DNA of 64,000 bases from Streptomyces sp. CB01201 (GCF_002803085.1 NZ_NNBJ01000003.1:124001-188000), one strand, 5' to 3'; positions 53,889 through 63,288 are shown, counted from the first letter of the stretch. Numbers and translations: made by a program. The notes: a model not told the origin generated them from the letters alone.

Positions 53889-53958
53889 TTCGGTGCTTCG
53901 GTGCTTCGGTGTCCGGTGCTGCGGACCGCGGTACTCGGTGCTGCGGACCGCGGTCCAG
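53889..53958. repeat. Short tandem repeats between terD and the TerD fusion gene
   Basis: Two adjacent 22-bp units (53915-53936 and 53937-53958) share GGTGCTGCGGACCGCGGT and are preceded by two copies of CGGTGCTTCG-type 8-mers. The 204-bp gap also has a GTCCGGTACCGGAC palindrome near 53969 that may end terD transcription. Confidence 0.65.
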
Positions 53959-53988
53959 GCACCGCCGTGTCCGGTACCGGACGTACGG

Positions 53989-54567
53989 TCAGAGGTGCGG
54001 CAGGATCGCGGGCATCAGGTCCTGGAAGGTGCGGCCGTTGGCGGCGTTGCCGATGGCGGTCATCTGCCAACCGGCGCCCGCGCGGTGCACCTTGGCCATG
54101 ATCTGCGCCGTGTACTGGCCGCCGCCGTCCAGCGTGTAGCGGGCCAGCTCCTGGCCGTTGGTCTCGTCGACCAGGCGGCAGAACGCGTTCTGCACCTCCT
54201 GGAACGTCTGGCCGGTGAACGAGTTCACCGTGAAGACGATCTGGTCGATGTGCACCGGCACGCGCGAGAGGTCGACCAGGATCGACTCGTCGTCGCCGCC
54301 CTGCCCGGCGCCGCCCACGAGGTTGTCACCGGTGTGCCGGACCGAGCCGTCGTCGCTGACGAGGTGGCGGAAGAAGACCACGTCGACGGGCTGCTTGTCG
54401 GCGAAGAGCACCGCCGACGCGTCCAGGTCGATCTCCTGCGTCCGCTTGCCGAACAGGCCCCGGCGCGGAGCCGCCTGCCAGCCGAGCCCCATCCGCACCG
54501 CGGTCAGGGTGCCGCCACCCTGCTTCTCCAGGCTGATGGCCTGACCCTTGGACAGATTGACCGTCAC
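53989..54567 (-). CDS. terD: TerD-family stress protein
   Basis: 192 residues from GTG (VTVNLSKGQAISLEK), placed by GGGGAGGGG about 8 nt upstream. The standard TerD opening is followed by IDLDASAVLFADKQ near residue 45 and GDDESILVDLSRVPVHIDQIVFTVNSF near 85. These are the acidic calcium-binding loops of the family, which are present here and changed in the fusion protein next door. A plausible calcium-dependent stress/tellurite-response scaffold in the cytosol. Confidence 0.93.
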   Translation of the reverse strand: MTVNLSKGQAISLEKQGGGTLTAVRMGLGWQAAPRRGLFGKRTQEIDLDASAVLFADKQPVDVVFFRHLVSDDGSVRHTGDNLVGGAGQGGDDESILVDLSRVPVHIDQIVFTVNSFTGQTFQEVQNAFCRLVDETNGQELARYTLDGGGQYTAQIMAKVHRAGAGWQMTAIGNAANGRTFQDLMPAILPHL

Positions 54568-54733
54568 GCGCTGTCCCCTCCCCATGTGTCGTTCTTGACA
54601 TGCTTTGCGTTGTTGTACGTTCTCTCGCCCGACCCTACGCAGTCGCGCGGGCCGCGCGCCCGCGCCGGGGCCATTTTGTGTCGGTGTTGCAACACACCGC
54701 ACACGCACGGCCCCGGCCCCCCGCGCGGACGCC

Positions 54734-56866
54734 TCAGGCGAGGCCCGCCTCCTTCATCTGGCGGAGCTCCTTCTTCAGCTCACCGACCTCGTCGCGCAAC
54801 CGGGCCGCCACCTCGAACTGGAGATCCGCGGCAGCGGCGCGCATCCGGTCGGTCATCTCCTCGATGATTCCCGCCAGTTCGGCCGCCGGCCGGTCCGTGA
54901 GCTCCTGCTTGGCGCCCTTGGCCGCCTTGGTGCTCTTGGCCGCCTTGCCGCCGAGCGAGGGCACCGGGGCCTTCGCCGCCTTGCCCTCCTTGCCCTGGCG
55001 GTATCCGGTGCCCAGCAGCTCCTCGGTGTCGACCTCCTCGCGCGCGATGCTCGCGGCGATGTCGCTGATCTTCTTGCGGAGGGGCTGCGGGTCGATCCCC
55101 TTCTCCTTGTTGTACGCGATCTGCTTCTCGCGGCGCCGGTTGGTCTCCTCGATGGCCTTCTCCATCGCCGGGGTGACGCGGTCCGCATACATGTGGACCT
55201 GGCCGGAGACGTTTCGCGCCGCACGGCCGATGGTCTGGATCAGGGAGGTGCCCGAACGCAGGAAGCCCTCCTTGTCGGCGTCGAGGATCGCCACCAGCGA
55301 GACCTCGGGCAGGTCGAGGCCCTCACGCAGCAGGTTGATGCCGACCAGGACGTCGTACTCGCCGGCCCGCAGTTCGCGCAGCAGCTCGATGCGGCGCAGG
55401 GTGTCGACGTCACTGTGCAAGTACCGCACCTGGATGCCCAGTTCGAGGAAGTAGTCCGTGAGGTCCTCGGCCATCTTCTTGGTCAGGGTGGTGACCAGGA
55501 CGCGCTCGTCCTTCTCGGTGCGCTGACGGATCTCGTGCACCAGGTCGTCGATCTGGCCCTCGGTGGGCTTGACCACGACCTCCGGGTCGACCAGGCCGGT
55601 CGGGCGGATGATCTGCTCCACGAAGCCGTCGCCGCGCGAGAGCTCGTACTTGCCGGGGGTGGCCGACAGATAGACGGTCTGGCCGATGCGGCCGAGGAAC
55701 TCCTCCCACTTCAGCGGCCGGTTGTCCAGCGCCGAGGGCAGCCGGAAGCCGTGGTCGACCAGGGTGCGCTTGCGCGAGGCGTCGCCCTCGTACATCGCGC
55801 CGATCTGCGGCACGGTCACATGCGACTCGTCGAGGACCAGCAGGAAGTCCTCGGGGAAGTAGTCGATCAGGGTGTTGGGCGCGGTGCCGGGGTCACGGCC
55901 GTCGAAGTGCATCGAGTAGTTCTCGACGCCGGAGCAGCTGCCGATCTGGCGGAGCATCTCCAGGTCGTAGGTGGTGCGCATGCGCAGCCGCTGGGCCTCC
56001 AGGAGCTTGCCCTGCTTCTCCAGCTCGGCCAGGCGCTGCTCCAGCTCCTTCTCGATGCCGTTGACGGCCTTCTCCATGCGCTCCGGACCCGCCACATAGT
56101 GGCTCGCGGGGAAGACGTACAGCGACTGGTCCTCGCTGATGATCTCGCCGGTGATCGGGTGGAGGGTGGACAGGGCCTCGATCTCGTCCCCGAACATCTC
56201 GATGCGGACGGCCAGTTCCTCGTAGACCGGGAAGATCTCGATGGTGTCGCCGCGCACCCGGAAGGTGCCGCGGGCGAACGCCATGTCGTTGCGGGTGTAC
56301 TGGATGTCGACGAAGCGGCGAAGGAGCTGGTCGCGGTCGATCTCCTCGCCGACCTTGAGCGGCACCATGCGGTCGACGTACTCCTGCGGCGTGCCGAGGC
56401 CGTAGATGCAGGAGACGGACGCGACGACGATCACGTCCCGCCGGGTGAGCAGCGAGTTGGTCGCCGAGTGGCGCAGGCGCTCGACCTCCTCGTTGATCGA
56501 GGAGTCCTTCTCGATGTAGGTGTCCGACTGCGGGACGTACGCCTCGGGCTGGTAGTAGTCGTAGTACGACACGAAGTACTCGACGGCGTTGTTGGGCAGC
56601 AGCTCGCGGAACTCGTTGGCCAGCTGGGCGGCCAGCGTCTTGTTCGGCGCCATGACGAGCGTGGGGCGCTGGAGCTTCTCGATCATCCAGGCCGTCGTCG
56701 CCGACTTTCCGGTGCCGGTCGCGCCGAGCAGGACGACATCCTTCTCACCTGCACGGATGCGCTTCTCCAGCTCGGCGATGGCCGCCGGCTGGTCACCGCT
56801 GGGCTGGTAGGGACTGACGACCTCGAAGGGCGCCACCGTACGTTCGATCTTGGAAACGGGCCGCAT
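54734..56866 (-). CDS. uvrB: UvrABC excision nuclease subunit B
   Basis: 710 residues from ATG. Walker A GATGTGKS at 48-55, the damage-verifying beta-hairpin [21 protein letters not shown] near 97, Walker B DESH near 340, helicase motif [11 protein letters not shown] near 545, and the C-terminal UVR motif ([33 protein letters not shown]) that binds UvrC. It verifies DNA lesions for excision repair. Between motif VI and UVR lies a Lys/Ala-rich linker. The gene starts 6 nt after a PafBC-type -10 box, so the message should be leaderless. Confidence 0.97.
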   Translation of the reverse strand: MRPVSKIERTVAPFEVVSPYQPSGDQPAAIAELEKRIRAGEKDVVLLGATGTGKSATTAWMIEKLQRPTLVMAPNKTLAAQLANEFRELLPNNAVEYFVSYYDYYQPEAYVPQSDTYIEKDSSINEEVERLRHSATNSLLTRRDVIVVASVSCIYGLGTPQEYVDRMVPLKVGEEIDRDQLLRRFVDIQYTRNDMAFARGTFRVRGDTIEIFPVYEELAVRIEMFGDEIEALSTLHPITGEIISEDQSLYVFPASHYVAGPERMEKAVNGIEKELEQRLAELEKQGKLLEAQRLRMRTTYDLEMLRQIGSCSGVENYSMHFDGRDPGTAPNTLIDYFPEDFLLVLDESHVTVPQIGAMYEGDASRKRTLVDHGFRLPSALDNRPLKWEEFLGRIGQTVYLSATPGKYELSRGDGFVEQIIRPTGLVDPEVVVKPTEGQIDDLVHEIRQRTEKDERVLVTTLTKKMAEDLTDYFLELGIQVRYLHSDVDTLRRIELLRELRAGEYDVLVGINLLREGLDLPEVSLVAILDADKEGFLRSGTSLIQTIGRAARNVSGQVHMYADRVTPAMEKAIEETNRRREKQIAYNKEKGIDPQPLRKKISDIAASIAREEVDTEELLGTGYRQGKEGKAAKAPVPSLGGKAAKSTKAAKGAKQELTDRPAAELAGIIEEMTDRMRAAAADLQFEVAARLRDEVGELKKELRQMKEAGLA

Positions 56867-56872
56867 GCAACC

Positions 56873-56895
56873 ACCGTACGACCCGCCACTGACAA
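56873..56895 (-). promoter_or_regulatory. RecA-NDp/PafBC-type promoter of uvrB
   Basis: TTGTCAGTG (56895-56887), 8 nt, TACGGT (56878-56873), then 6 nt to the uvrB ATG. Full match to TTGTCRGTG-N8-TAnnnT. Confidence 0.85.
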
Positions 56896-56917
56896 CCGCG
56901 GTCCGATCGGGGTCCGC

Positions 56918-57790
56918 TCACCAGTCGTGCGGCGAGGCGGAGCCCTCGCGCGGGGGCTCGGACGCCGCCCAGCTGGTGGGCTCGGGGAAGGACGGGCGGT
57001 GCCGGGGCGCCGGGATCGCGCGCGGCGGGCGCTTCTCCCAGTCCGGCTTGCCCATCACCACCAGCGGGTCGAACATCACGACGACCCCGGCCAGGACCAG
57101 GAAGGCGATGGGACCGATCAGCATGGGCGCGAGCAGCGCGGCGGACGACTCCCCGCCGGCCGGCGGCGGCGCACCGGCGGCGCCGCTGTGCAGCTGGACG
57201 CTGAGCGCGGCCATCCCCGTGTAGTGCATGCCGCTGACGGCGACGCCCATGACGAGGCTGGCGGCCAGGCTGGCGAGGAAGCCGCGCACCGAGACGGCCG
57301 CCCACAGGGCGGTGGTGGCGGCCACCACCGCGATCACCACCGAGACGCTGACGACGACGGTGTTGTACTGGAACTCGCCGTTCATCCTGATCCCGGCCAT
57401 GCCCAGGTAGTGCATGGTGGCGACACCGAGTCCGGTGATGGTGCCGCCGGTGACCAGCGCCATGGGGGTGGCGCCCCGGTAGCCGACGATGAAGACGCCG
57501 ATGCCCACCATCACGATCGCGACGGCCAGGCTGGCGAACGTGATGCCCCGGTCGTAGCCGAACGGCACCTCGTGGACCGAGAAGCCCATCATCGCGATGA
57601 AGTGCATGGTCCAGATGCCCGACCCTATGGACGTGGCGCCGAGCGCCAGCCAGGCAGCCTTGAAGGAGCGCCCGGCCCGCAGGGATCTTGCGGTGCAGCG
57701 CAGCCCCAGTGCTCCCCCGAGGCAGGCCATGATGAACGCCGCCACCGGCGTCACCAGGCCGTAGCTGAATCCGTCTACCGTCCCGTGCAT
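56918..57790 (-). CDS. MHYT-domain membrane sensor protein
   Basis: 290 residues from ATG (MHGTVDGFSYG), GAAGGG upstream. Seven hydrophobic helices. Three MHYT-type motifs are visible: TMHFIAMMGF near residue 60, TMHYLGMAGI near 125 and GMHYTGMAAL near 185, the proposed copper/gas-sensing His-Met sites. The last 60 residues are a Pro/Arg-rich tail with no GGDEF or EAL domain, so output must come from another partner. Divergent from ogt with a 249-bp gap. Confidence 0.85.
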   Translation of the reverse strand: MHGTVDGFSYGLVTPVAAFIMACLGGALGLRCTARSLRAGRSFKAAWLALGATSIGSGIWTMHFIAMMGFSVHEVPFGYDRGITFASLAVAIVMVGIGVFIVGYRGATPMALVTGGTITGLGVATMHYLGMAGIRMNGEFQYNTVVVSVSVVIAVVAATTALWAAVSVRGFLASLAASLVMGVAVSGMHYTGMAALSVQLHSGAAGAPPPAGGESSAALLAPMLIGPIAFLVLAGVVVMFDPLVVMGKPDWEKRPPRAIPAPRHRPSFPEPTSWAASEPPREGSASPHDW

Positions 57791-58009
57791 ACTCGTGTGC
57801 CCTTCACCCCGTGCCGACTGAAGAGGCCCTACTCCTGGTGCGACCCTGGCTCGGGGCGACATTAGGGCTCGCTGCGCGACAGGCAAACATTTTCCGGGCA
57901 ATTTATCGACTCCGGGTACGCGTGGCCCTGCCATCCGAGCGGATCCGTCAGGACCGGCACCCCGCCGTCGGACCGCCGGGAGCCCCCGGGAGCCGCCGGG
58001 CACACGGCG

Positions 58010-58032
58010 TTGTCAGTGGGCGGTCGTACGGT
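58010..58032 (+). promoter_or_regulatory. RecA-NDp/PafBC-type promoter of ogt
   Basis: TTGTCAGTG (58010-58018), 8 nt, TACGGT (58027-58032), then 7 nt to the ogt ATG. Full match to the consensus; predicts a leaderless message. Confidence 0.85.
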
Positions 58033-58039
58033 GGTCGGC

Positions 58040-58591
58040 ATGAGCAGCACTGCGCAGTTCGTCGAGTGGACCGTCGTCGGGAGCGACATCGGCCCGCTGT
58101 TCCTGGCCGCGACCGGCCAGGGCCTGGTCAACGTGGTGTTCCACGCCGAGGATCCGGTGTGCGAGCGGGCCGTGGGCGCCCTCGCCACCCGGTTCGGCGC
58201 CGAGCCGGCCCCGGCCGTGCCCGGCCGTCCGGGCCCCCTGGAGGAGCCCATACGCCAGGTCGAGGCCTACTTCGACGGCACACTGCGCGCGTTCACGCTG
58301 CCGCTGGACTGGTCGCTCTCGTCCGGGTTCAACCGCCAGGTCCTGCGCGAACTCGCGGCGGGCGTGCCGTACGGGACGGTGGTGGGCTACGGCGACCTCG
58401 CGGACCGGGTCGGCCAGCCCGGGGCGGCGCAAGCCGTCGGCGCGGCCATGGGGTCGAACCCGCTGCCCGTGGTGGTTCCCTGCCACCGTGTGGTGGAGAG
58501 CCACGGCGGGCTCGGCGGATTCGGCGGCGGTCTTGAGACCAAGCGGCAACTGCTCGCGCTCGAAGGAGTGCTTCCGCGACCGCTGTTCTGA
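58040..58591 (+). CDS. ogt: Methylated-DNA--protein-cysteine methyltransferase
   Basis: 183 residues. The alkyl-accepting Cys is C148 in VVVPCHRVVESHGGLGGFGGGLETKRQLLALEG; the helix-turn-helix with NRQVLRELAAGVPYGTVVGYGDLA is near 98-121. It removes alkyl groups from O6-alkylguanine by suicide transfer. The N-terminal part is the short Ogt-type domain, not the Ada phosphotriester domain. The MFS gene at 58662 follows on the same strand with a 70-bp gap. Confidence 0.95.
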   Translation: MSSTAQFVEWTVVGSDIGPLFLAATGQGLVNVVFHAEDPVCERAVGALATRFGAEPAPAVPGRPGPLEEPIRQVEAYFDGTLRAFTLPLDWSLSSGFNRQVLRELAAGVPYGTVVGYGDLADRVGQPGAAQAVGAAMGSNPLPVVVPCHRVVESHGGLGGFGGGLETKRQLLALEGVLPRPLF

Positions 58592-58661
58592 GCCACCGCG
58601 CTCCCCCGGCCCGCCCGGCCCGCCCGTTTCCAGCGGCGGTACGGGCTGGCACACTGCGCCG

Positions 58662-59969
58662 GTGACCACACTCCCCGACGCCGCGGGTACCGGCCGTGCG
58701 GTGCCCGACGCGGCGGCACTTCCCGCGATACGGCGCCGCACAACCGCCGTGCTCATCGCGAGCCAGATACTCGGCGGCCTCGCCAACGCCACCGGGATCG
58801 CGCTGGCCGCGGTGCTGGCCGCCGAGATCAGTGGCAGTCAGGCCCTGTCGGGGCTCGCCTCCGCCGCCATGGTGGCCGGCCCCGCGCTCCTCGCGATGCC
58901 GCTGGCCGCCCTGATGACCCGGCGCGGGCGCCGCCCCGGTCTGGTGCTCGCCTATCTCCTCGGGGCGGCCGGAGCCGCGGTCGTGGTCACCGGCGCCGTG
59001 CTCGGCAGTTTTCCGCTGCTGCTGTGCGGCATGGCCGTGTTCGGCGCGGGCTCCCTCGGCAACCTCCAGGCCCGGTACGCCGCGGCCGACCTCGCGGAGC
59101 CGGCCCGGCGGGCCCGGGCGATCTCCACCGTGGTGTGGGCGACGACGATCGGCGCGGTGCTCGGTCCCAACATCGCCGCCCCCGCGGGCCACAGCGTCAC
59201 CCGCTTCGGCATACCGGCGGCCGCGGGCCCGTTCGTCTGGGCGGCCGGGGTGTTCCTGCTCTCCGCCGTGCTGGTCGCCGTACTGCTGCGGCCGGATCCG
59301 CTGCTGACCGCCCGCGCCCTGGACGGCAGCGCGGCGCACTCCGCGGCGGCGCGTTCGCTGCGGGCCGGGGTGAGCGCGGTCAGGCGGTCGCCGCGGGCCC
59401 GACTGGCACTCGTCACGGTCGCCGTGTCCCACACCGCCATGGTGTCGATCATGTCGATGACACCGGTCGCCCTCACCCGGCACGGCGCGGACATCCAGCT
59501 GATCGGGCTCGTCATCAGCGTCCACATCGCGGGGATGTACGCGTTCTCGCCCGTGATGGGCTGGCTCGCCGACCGTTTGGGGCGGCTCTCGGTGATCGGC
59601 CTCGCGGCCGGACTGCTCTGCTGCGCCGCCCTGTTGGCGGGCACAGCGGGCACGAGTCACGGCCAGACCATGGCCGGGCTCTTCCTGCTCGGCCTCGGCT
59701 GGTCCGCGGGGCTCGTCTCCGGCTCGGCCCTGCTGACCGACTCGGTGCCGGGGCCCGCGCGGGCCGCCGTGCAGGGCCTGTGCGATCTGACCATGAACGT
59801 GGCGGCGGGTCTCGGCGGGCTCACGGCCGGCCTGATCGTGGCCCGCGCCGGCTACGGCTGGCTGAACGCAGCCGGTGCCGCGCTGCTGTTGCCGATGGCG
59901 GGCCTCGCCCTCTTCACGTCACGACGACACGGCACGAGGGAGAACGCCCGGCCGGCCACCGCGGAGTGA
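58662..59969 (+). CDS. MFS transporter (sugar/multidrug-like)
   Basis: 435 residues from GTG, twelve hydrophobic helices. Cytosolic loop 2-3 motif AALMTRRGRRPGLV near residue 90, and the second half carries GWLADRLGRLSVIG near 310. Substrate unknown; it looks like a member of the drug:H+ antiporter-like group. It ends 12 bp before the tandem repeat region that separates it from the convergent cupin gene. Confidence 0.85.
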   Translation: MTTLPDAAGTGRAVPDAAALPAIRRRTTAVLIASQILGGLANATGIALAAVLAAEISGSQALSGLASAAMVAGPALLAMPLAALMTRRGRRPGLVLAYLLGAAGAAVVVTGAVLGSFPLLLCGMAVFGAGSLGNLQARYAAADLAEPARRARAISTVVWATTIGAVLGPNIAAPAGHSVTRFGIPAAAGPFVWAAGVFLLSAVLVAVLLRPDPLLTARALDGSAAHSAAARSLRAGVSAVRRSPRARLALVTVAVSHTAMVSIMSMTPVALTRHGADIQLIGLVISVHIAGMYAFSPVMGWLADRLGRLSVIGLAAGLLCCAALLAGTAGTSHGQTMAGLFLLGLGWSAGLVSGSALLTDSVPGPARAAVQGLCDLTMNVAAGLGGLTAGLIVARAGYGWLNAAGAALLLPMAGLALFTSRRHGTRENARPATAE

Positions 59970-59980
59970 TCAACGCGGAT

Positions 59981-60068
59981 CCGTGAATCCATGGACCCGT
60001 GAAATCCATGAACCCGTGAATCCATGGAGCCGTGCACCCGTGCACCCGTGCACCCGTGCAGCCGTGCA
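59981..60068. repeat. Two-tier tandem repeat between convergent genes
   Basis: Three imperfect 16-bp units (59981-60028, CCCGTGAATCCATGGA-like) pass directly into five 8-bp units (60029-60068, SCCGTGCA). The units share CCGTG, so the second set may have grown out of the first. The gap lies between an MFS gene (+) and a cupin gene (-). Confidence 0.85.
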
Positions 60069-60086
60069 GCAGCTGCGCCCCGGTCG

Positions 60087-60530
60087 CTACAGGCTGATGT
60101 GGTACGCCTTGCGGAGCGTCTCGTGGACGGTCCATGTGGTGCGGTCGCCCGCGCGCAGCACACACGCGTCACCGGGGCCGACCTCCAGGGTGTCGCCGCC
60201 CGCCACGTCGATGGTGGCACGCCCGCTGACGACCACGAACAACTCGTCGGCCTCGGTGTCGGTCACCACGCCCGGTGTGATCTGCCAGATGCCTCGGATC
60301 TGCTTCCCGTCCGCCGACTCCCACAGCACCTTCCCCGTCACCTCCGGAGCGCCGGACACGATCTGCTCCGGGTCCAGCGGCTCCGGCTCCAGCTCGGCGT
60401 CGGGGATGCGTACGGCGAAGGAGGCGGGTCCGGCCGGCTCCCGGTCCTGAGCCTCCCGGTCCTGAGACTGGGGGCTCGTGGGTGCGGGGCTCGTGGGTGC
60501 GGCGGCGGTGGCATGGTCCGTGGTGCTCAT
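60087..60530 (-). CDS. Cupin-domain protein
   Basis: 147 residues. The first 35 are Thr/Pro/Gln-rich and disordered. The cupin barrel follows: WQITPGVVTDTEADELFVVVSGRATIDVAGGDTLEVGPGDACVLRAGDRTTWTVHETLRKAYH. The first motif has no His pair (TEADELFVVVSG), so the metal site may be incomplete. It resembles the cupin type with an EutQ/ectoine-synthase-like fold. Function unknown. A TAGATT box 8 nt before the ATG suggests a leaderless message. Confidence 0.8.
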   Translation of the reverse strand: MSTTDHATAAAPTSPAPTSPQSQDREAQDREPAGPASFAVRIPDAELEPEPLDPEQIVSGAPEVTGKVLWESADGKQIRGIWQITPGVVTDTEADELFVVVSGRATIDVAGGDTLEVGPGDACVLRAGDRTTWTVHETLRKAYHISL

Positions 60531-60538
60531 GACGGGTC

Positions 60539-60544
60539 AATCTA
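60539..60544 (-). promoter_or_regulatory. -10 box of a probable leaderless promoter (cupin gene)
   Basis: TAGATT on the minus strand ends 8 nt before the ATG at 60530. Confidence 0.45.
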
Positions 60545-60713
60545 GCCGCGACCGGCACTGCGGTGGACCGACAGGACGACCAGGCCGCCGGGGCCCGGCA
60601 CGACAGTCTGTCCAGCACGGCCGCCCGCCCGGTGCGCGACCGCCGAACCCGCCCCCCCGCAACGTGGAGTTGCGCGACGTTTACCCGGCGTCCGGGCGTG
60701 CCAGGGATGGGGC

Positions 60714-61628
60714 ATGCCCTTTGACGACGTACCTGATGAGACCACGGTGTCGGAAGAAGTACGGACGGCTCTCGACGAGGGGCGGCCGGTCGTCGCCCTG
60801 GAGTCGACGATCATCTCGCACGGGCTGCCCCGGCCGCGCAATCTGCGCGTGGCCCGCGAACTGGAGGGGCTGGTGCGCGACCGGGGCGCCGTGCCCGCGA
60901 CCGTCGCGGTCCTCGACGGGCGGCCCCTGGTGGGCCTGGACAAGGCGCAGTTGGAGCGGGTCGCCAACGAGGAGCTGCGCAAGCTCGGGCACCGCGATCT
61001 GCCGATGGCGCTGGCCACCGGGGCGAGCGGGGCCACCACCGTCTCGGCCACCGCGTTCCTGGCCGCACGGGCGGGCCTGCGCGTCTTCGCGACCGGCGGG
61101 CTCGGCGGCGTACACCGGGAGTGGACCGAGACGCAGGACGAGTCGGCGGATCTGCGCCTGCTGGCGCGGGCACCCCTCGCGGTGGTGTGCGCGGGCGTGA
61201 AGTCGATCCTCGATGTGCCGGCCACGTTGCAGCGCCTGGAGACGCTCGGGGTCTCGGTCGTCGGCTACCGCACGGAACACTTCCCCGGGTTCTATCTGTC
61301 CAGCTCCGGCGAGCCGGTCGACTGGACGGTCCGTACGCCCGGAGAGGCGGCCGGCGTGCTGCGGGCGCACCGCTCGCTCGGCCTTGAAGCGGCGGTGATC
61401 GTGGCCAACCCGGTCCCGGAGGCCGAGCAGCTCGACCCCCGGCTGCACGACGAGGTGCTCGCATCGGGCCTCGCCGCCTGCCGCGCGGCCGGCGTCACGG
61501 GCCAGGCGGTCACGCCCTTCCTGCTGAACTACCTGGTCGAGCACACGGACGGGGCCTCCCTTGAGGCGAACGTGGCGGCGGTACGCGGCAACGTCCGGCT
61601 CGCGGCGGACATCGCGGCGGCGCTGTGA
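60714..61628 (+). CDS. psuG: Pseudouridine-5'-phosphate glycosidase
   Basis: 304 residues. Family blocks: [17 protein letters not shown] near residue 28, the PsuG core [17 protein letters not shown] near 97, [22 protein letters not shown] near 123 (active-site and metal residues), and [18 protein letters not shown] near 160. It splits pseudouridine-5'-phosphate into uracil and ribose-5-phosphate. The kinase gene psuK overlaps its stop by 4 nt, completing the two-step degradation of pseudouridine from RNA turnover. Confidence 0.94.
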   Translation: MPFDDVPDETTVSEEVRTALDEGRPVVALESTIISHGLPRPRNLRVARELEGLVRDRGAVPATVAVLDGRPLVGLDKAQLERVANEELRKLGHRDLPMALATGASGATTVSATAFLAARAGLRVFATGGLGGVHREWTETQDESADLRLLARAPLAVVCAGVKSILDVPATLQRLETLGVSVVGYRTEHFPGFYLSSSGEPVDWTVRTPGEAAGVLRAHRSLGLEAAVIVANPVPEAEQLDPRLHDEVLASGLAACRAAGVTGQAVTPFLLNYLVEHTDGASLEANVAAVRGNVRLAADIAAAL

Positions 61629-62665
61629 GCGGAGCCGGGAACTGTCGGCGCGGGGACGGGGACGGTGTGCACAGTGACGGGGGCGGTGGGAGCGGTACCG
61701 ACGGCAGCCCCGGGGGTGATCCCGGTGGCCTCAGGGGTGGCGGGCTCCTGGTCGTCGGGGACGTGGTCACCGATGTGGTCGCCCGCCACCGCGGCCCCCT
61801 CGCGCCCGCCACGGACACACCGGCCGACATCCGTACGGTGCCGGGCGGCGCGGGTGCCAACGCGGCCTGCTGGGCGGCCCGTTCGGGCTGTGCGGACGTA
61901 CGGCTGCTCGCCCGGGTCGGCCAGGACTCGGCCGCCTGGCACGACCTGAGTCTGCGCCGCTCCGGCGTGCGCCCTCTGCTGATCACGGATGCCGACGCGC
62001 CCACCGCGACCGTGATCTCCCTCGTCGACACCGCCACGGCGGAGCGCACCTTCCTGACCGACAGCGGCGCCGTCCACCGGATGAGCCCCGCCGACTGGTC
62101 GCCCGACCTGCTCGACGGCGTCGCCCATCTGCACCTCTCGGGCTATCTGCTCTTCGCCGACCCGTGTCGGCAACTCGCGCTCACGGCACGGGAGTCGGCC
62201 CGATCGGCCGGTATCACCGTGAGCCTGGATCCGGCGTCGACCGGGTTCATCGGCGCCCTGGGCATCGAGGAGTTCCTGGCCCTGGCCGAGGGGATCGACG
62301 TACTGCTCCCCAACGCCGCCGAGGCGGCGTTCCTCACCGGCCTGCCCGAACCGGCGGACGCGGCGGTCAAGTTGAGCCGGCGGTTCCCGATGGTCACCGT
62401 CACGCTGGGCGCCGCCGGGGCGCTGGTGGCCGTGGGCGGCGAGGTCGTCGCGCGGACGGCCGCGCCGGAGGTGCGGGCCCTGGACTCCACCGGCGCCGGC
62501 GACGCCTTCACCGGTGGCTTCCTCGCCGCCCGTCTGCGCGGCGCGGCCACGGCGGAGGCCGCCGAGGCGGGGTGCCGGGCGGGGGCGTGCGCGGTGGGGG
62601 TGGTGGGAGGTCGTCCGGGGGCGGGCCGACCCCCTCACGCCTCACCCCGTCCCCAGGCCGGATGA
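61625..62665 (+). CDS. psuK: Pseudouridine kinase (PfkB family)
   Basis: 346 residues from a GTG overlapping the psuG stop (GTGA). The first 40 residues are a Gly/Asp/Ser-rich extension. PfkB blocks follow: [15 protein letters not shown] near 42, [18 protein letters not shown] near 72 and the catalytic [20 protein letters not shown] near 290. The pairing with psuG supports the call; ribokinase-like specificity cannot be excluded. Its last 31 bp overlap the convergent uridine-kinase-like gene. Confidence 0.85.
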   Translation: MSGAGNCRRGDGDGVHSDGGGGSGTDGSPGGDPGGLRGGGLLVVGDVVTDVVARHRGPLAPATDTPADIRTVPGGAGANAACWAARSGCADVRLLARVGQDSAAWHDLSLRRSGVRPLLITDADAPTATVISLVDTATAERTFLTDSGAVHRMSPADWSPDLLDGVAHLHLSGYLLFADPCRQLALTARESARSAGITVSLDPASTGFIGALGIEEFLALAEGIDVLLPNAAEAAFLTGLPEPADAAVKLSRRFPMVTVTLGAAGALVAVGGEVVARTAAPEVRALDSTGAGDAFTGGFLAARLRGAATAEAAEAGCRAGACAVGVVGGRPGAGRPPHASPRPQAG

Positions 62666-63288
62666 CGAGGGTCGTCGACCCGCACCACGACATCGGCCGC
62701 CTCGCTCGGCCGCACCTCCGCCTCGTACCGCTCGAAGGCCGTCAGCGTCCAGCGGGCACCCTCCTCGGTCCGGCGGCGCAGGGCGGGCGGTGACAGGCGC
62801 AGGTGGACGGTGAGGTCGAATGGGAACCAGTGGCCCAGGAGCAGCGGCCCGTGCACCAGCAGCACCCCGCCCTCCGGGAGGGTTTCGTACGGGCTCCGGG
62901 TCGCCCGGTCGGTCGCGGGGTCCCACAGGTCGGGCAGCACCCGGCCCGTGCCGCCGGGGTCCAGCGGCCCGAAGACCTCCCGCCACAGGGCTCCGGTGTC
63001 GAACCAGCCGTCGTAGTACGTGTCCGGGTCCTGGCGCCCGAATTCGAAGCGCAGCGACGCGGGCCGCAGGAAGCCCTCGGTGGAGAGGTCGAGGACCGGT
63101 CGGCCGCGCGCCCTGAGGGCCTCGGCGATGCGCCGGGACAGTTCCTCGGGGTGCGCGGCGGGCGCCCCGTCCACCCCGATGCGCAGCCAGGAGCCGTCGT
63201 CGGACGGCTTGAGGTCCATGGTCCGTTCGGCGAGGGCGTCCGCCAGCCGTTCCCAGGTGATCGCTTCGAATCGCACGCCCTCCATCAT
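62635..63288 (-). CDS. Uridine kinase-like protein with degenerate P-loop
   Basis: 217 residues from ATG; a GTG four codons in (VRFEAITWERL) has GGAGG close to it and is a real alternative. The overall fold and the LLVHGPLLLGHWFPFDLTVHLRLSPPALRRRT region recall nucleoside/uridine kinases (P-loop NTPases). The place where GxxGxGKS should be reads RIGVDGAPAAHPEELSRRI, so no Lys or Ser remains to bind ATP phosphates. It may be inactive or use another mechanism. It overlaps psuK tail to tail by 31 bp. Confidence 0.7.
   Translation of the reverse strand: MMEGVRFEAITWERLADALAERTMDLKPSDDGSWLRIGVDGAPAAHPEELSRRIAEALRARGRPVLDLSTEGFLRPASLRFEFGRQDPDTYYDGWFDTGALWREVFGPLDPGGTGRVLPDLWDPATDRATRSPYETLPEGGVLLVHGPLLLGHWFPFDLTVHLRLSPPALRRRTEEGARWTLTAFERYEAEVRPSEAADVVVRVDDPRHPAWGRGEA

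Noticed and set aside
54605-57865. 1086-codon plus-strand frame opposite terD, uvrB and the MHYT gene
   Set aside because: Shadow frame crossing several real genes and intergenic regions, with no family resemblance.
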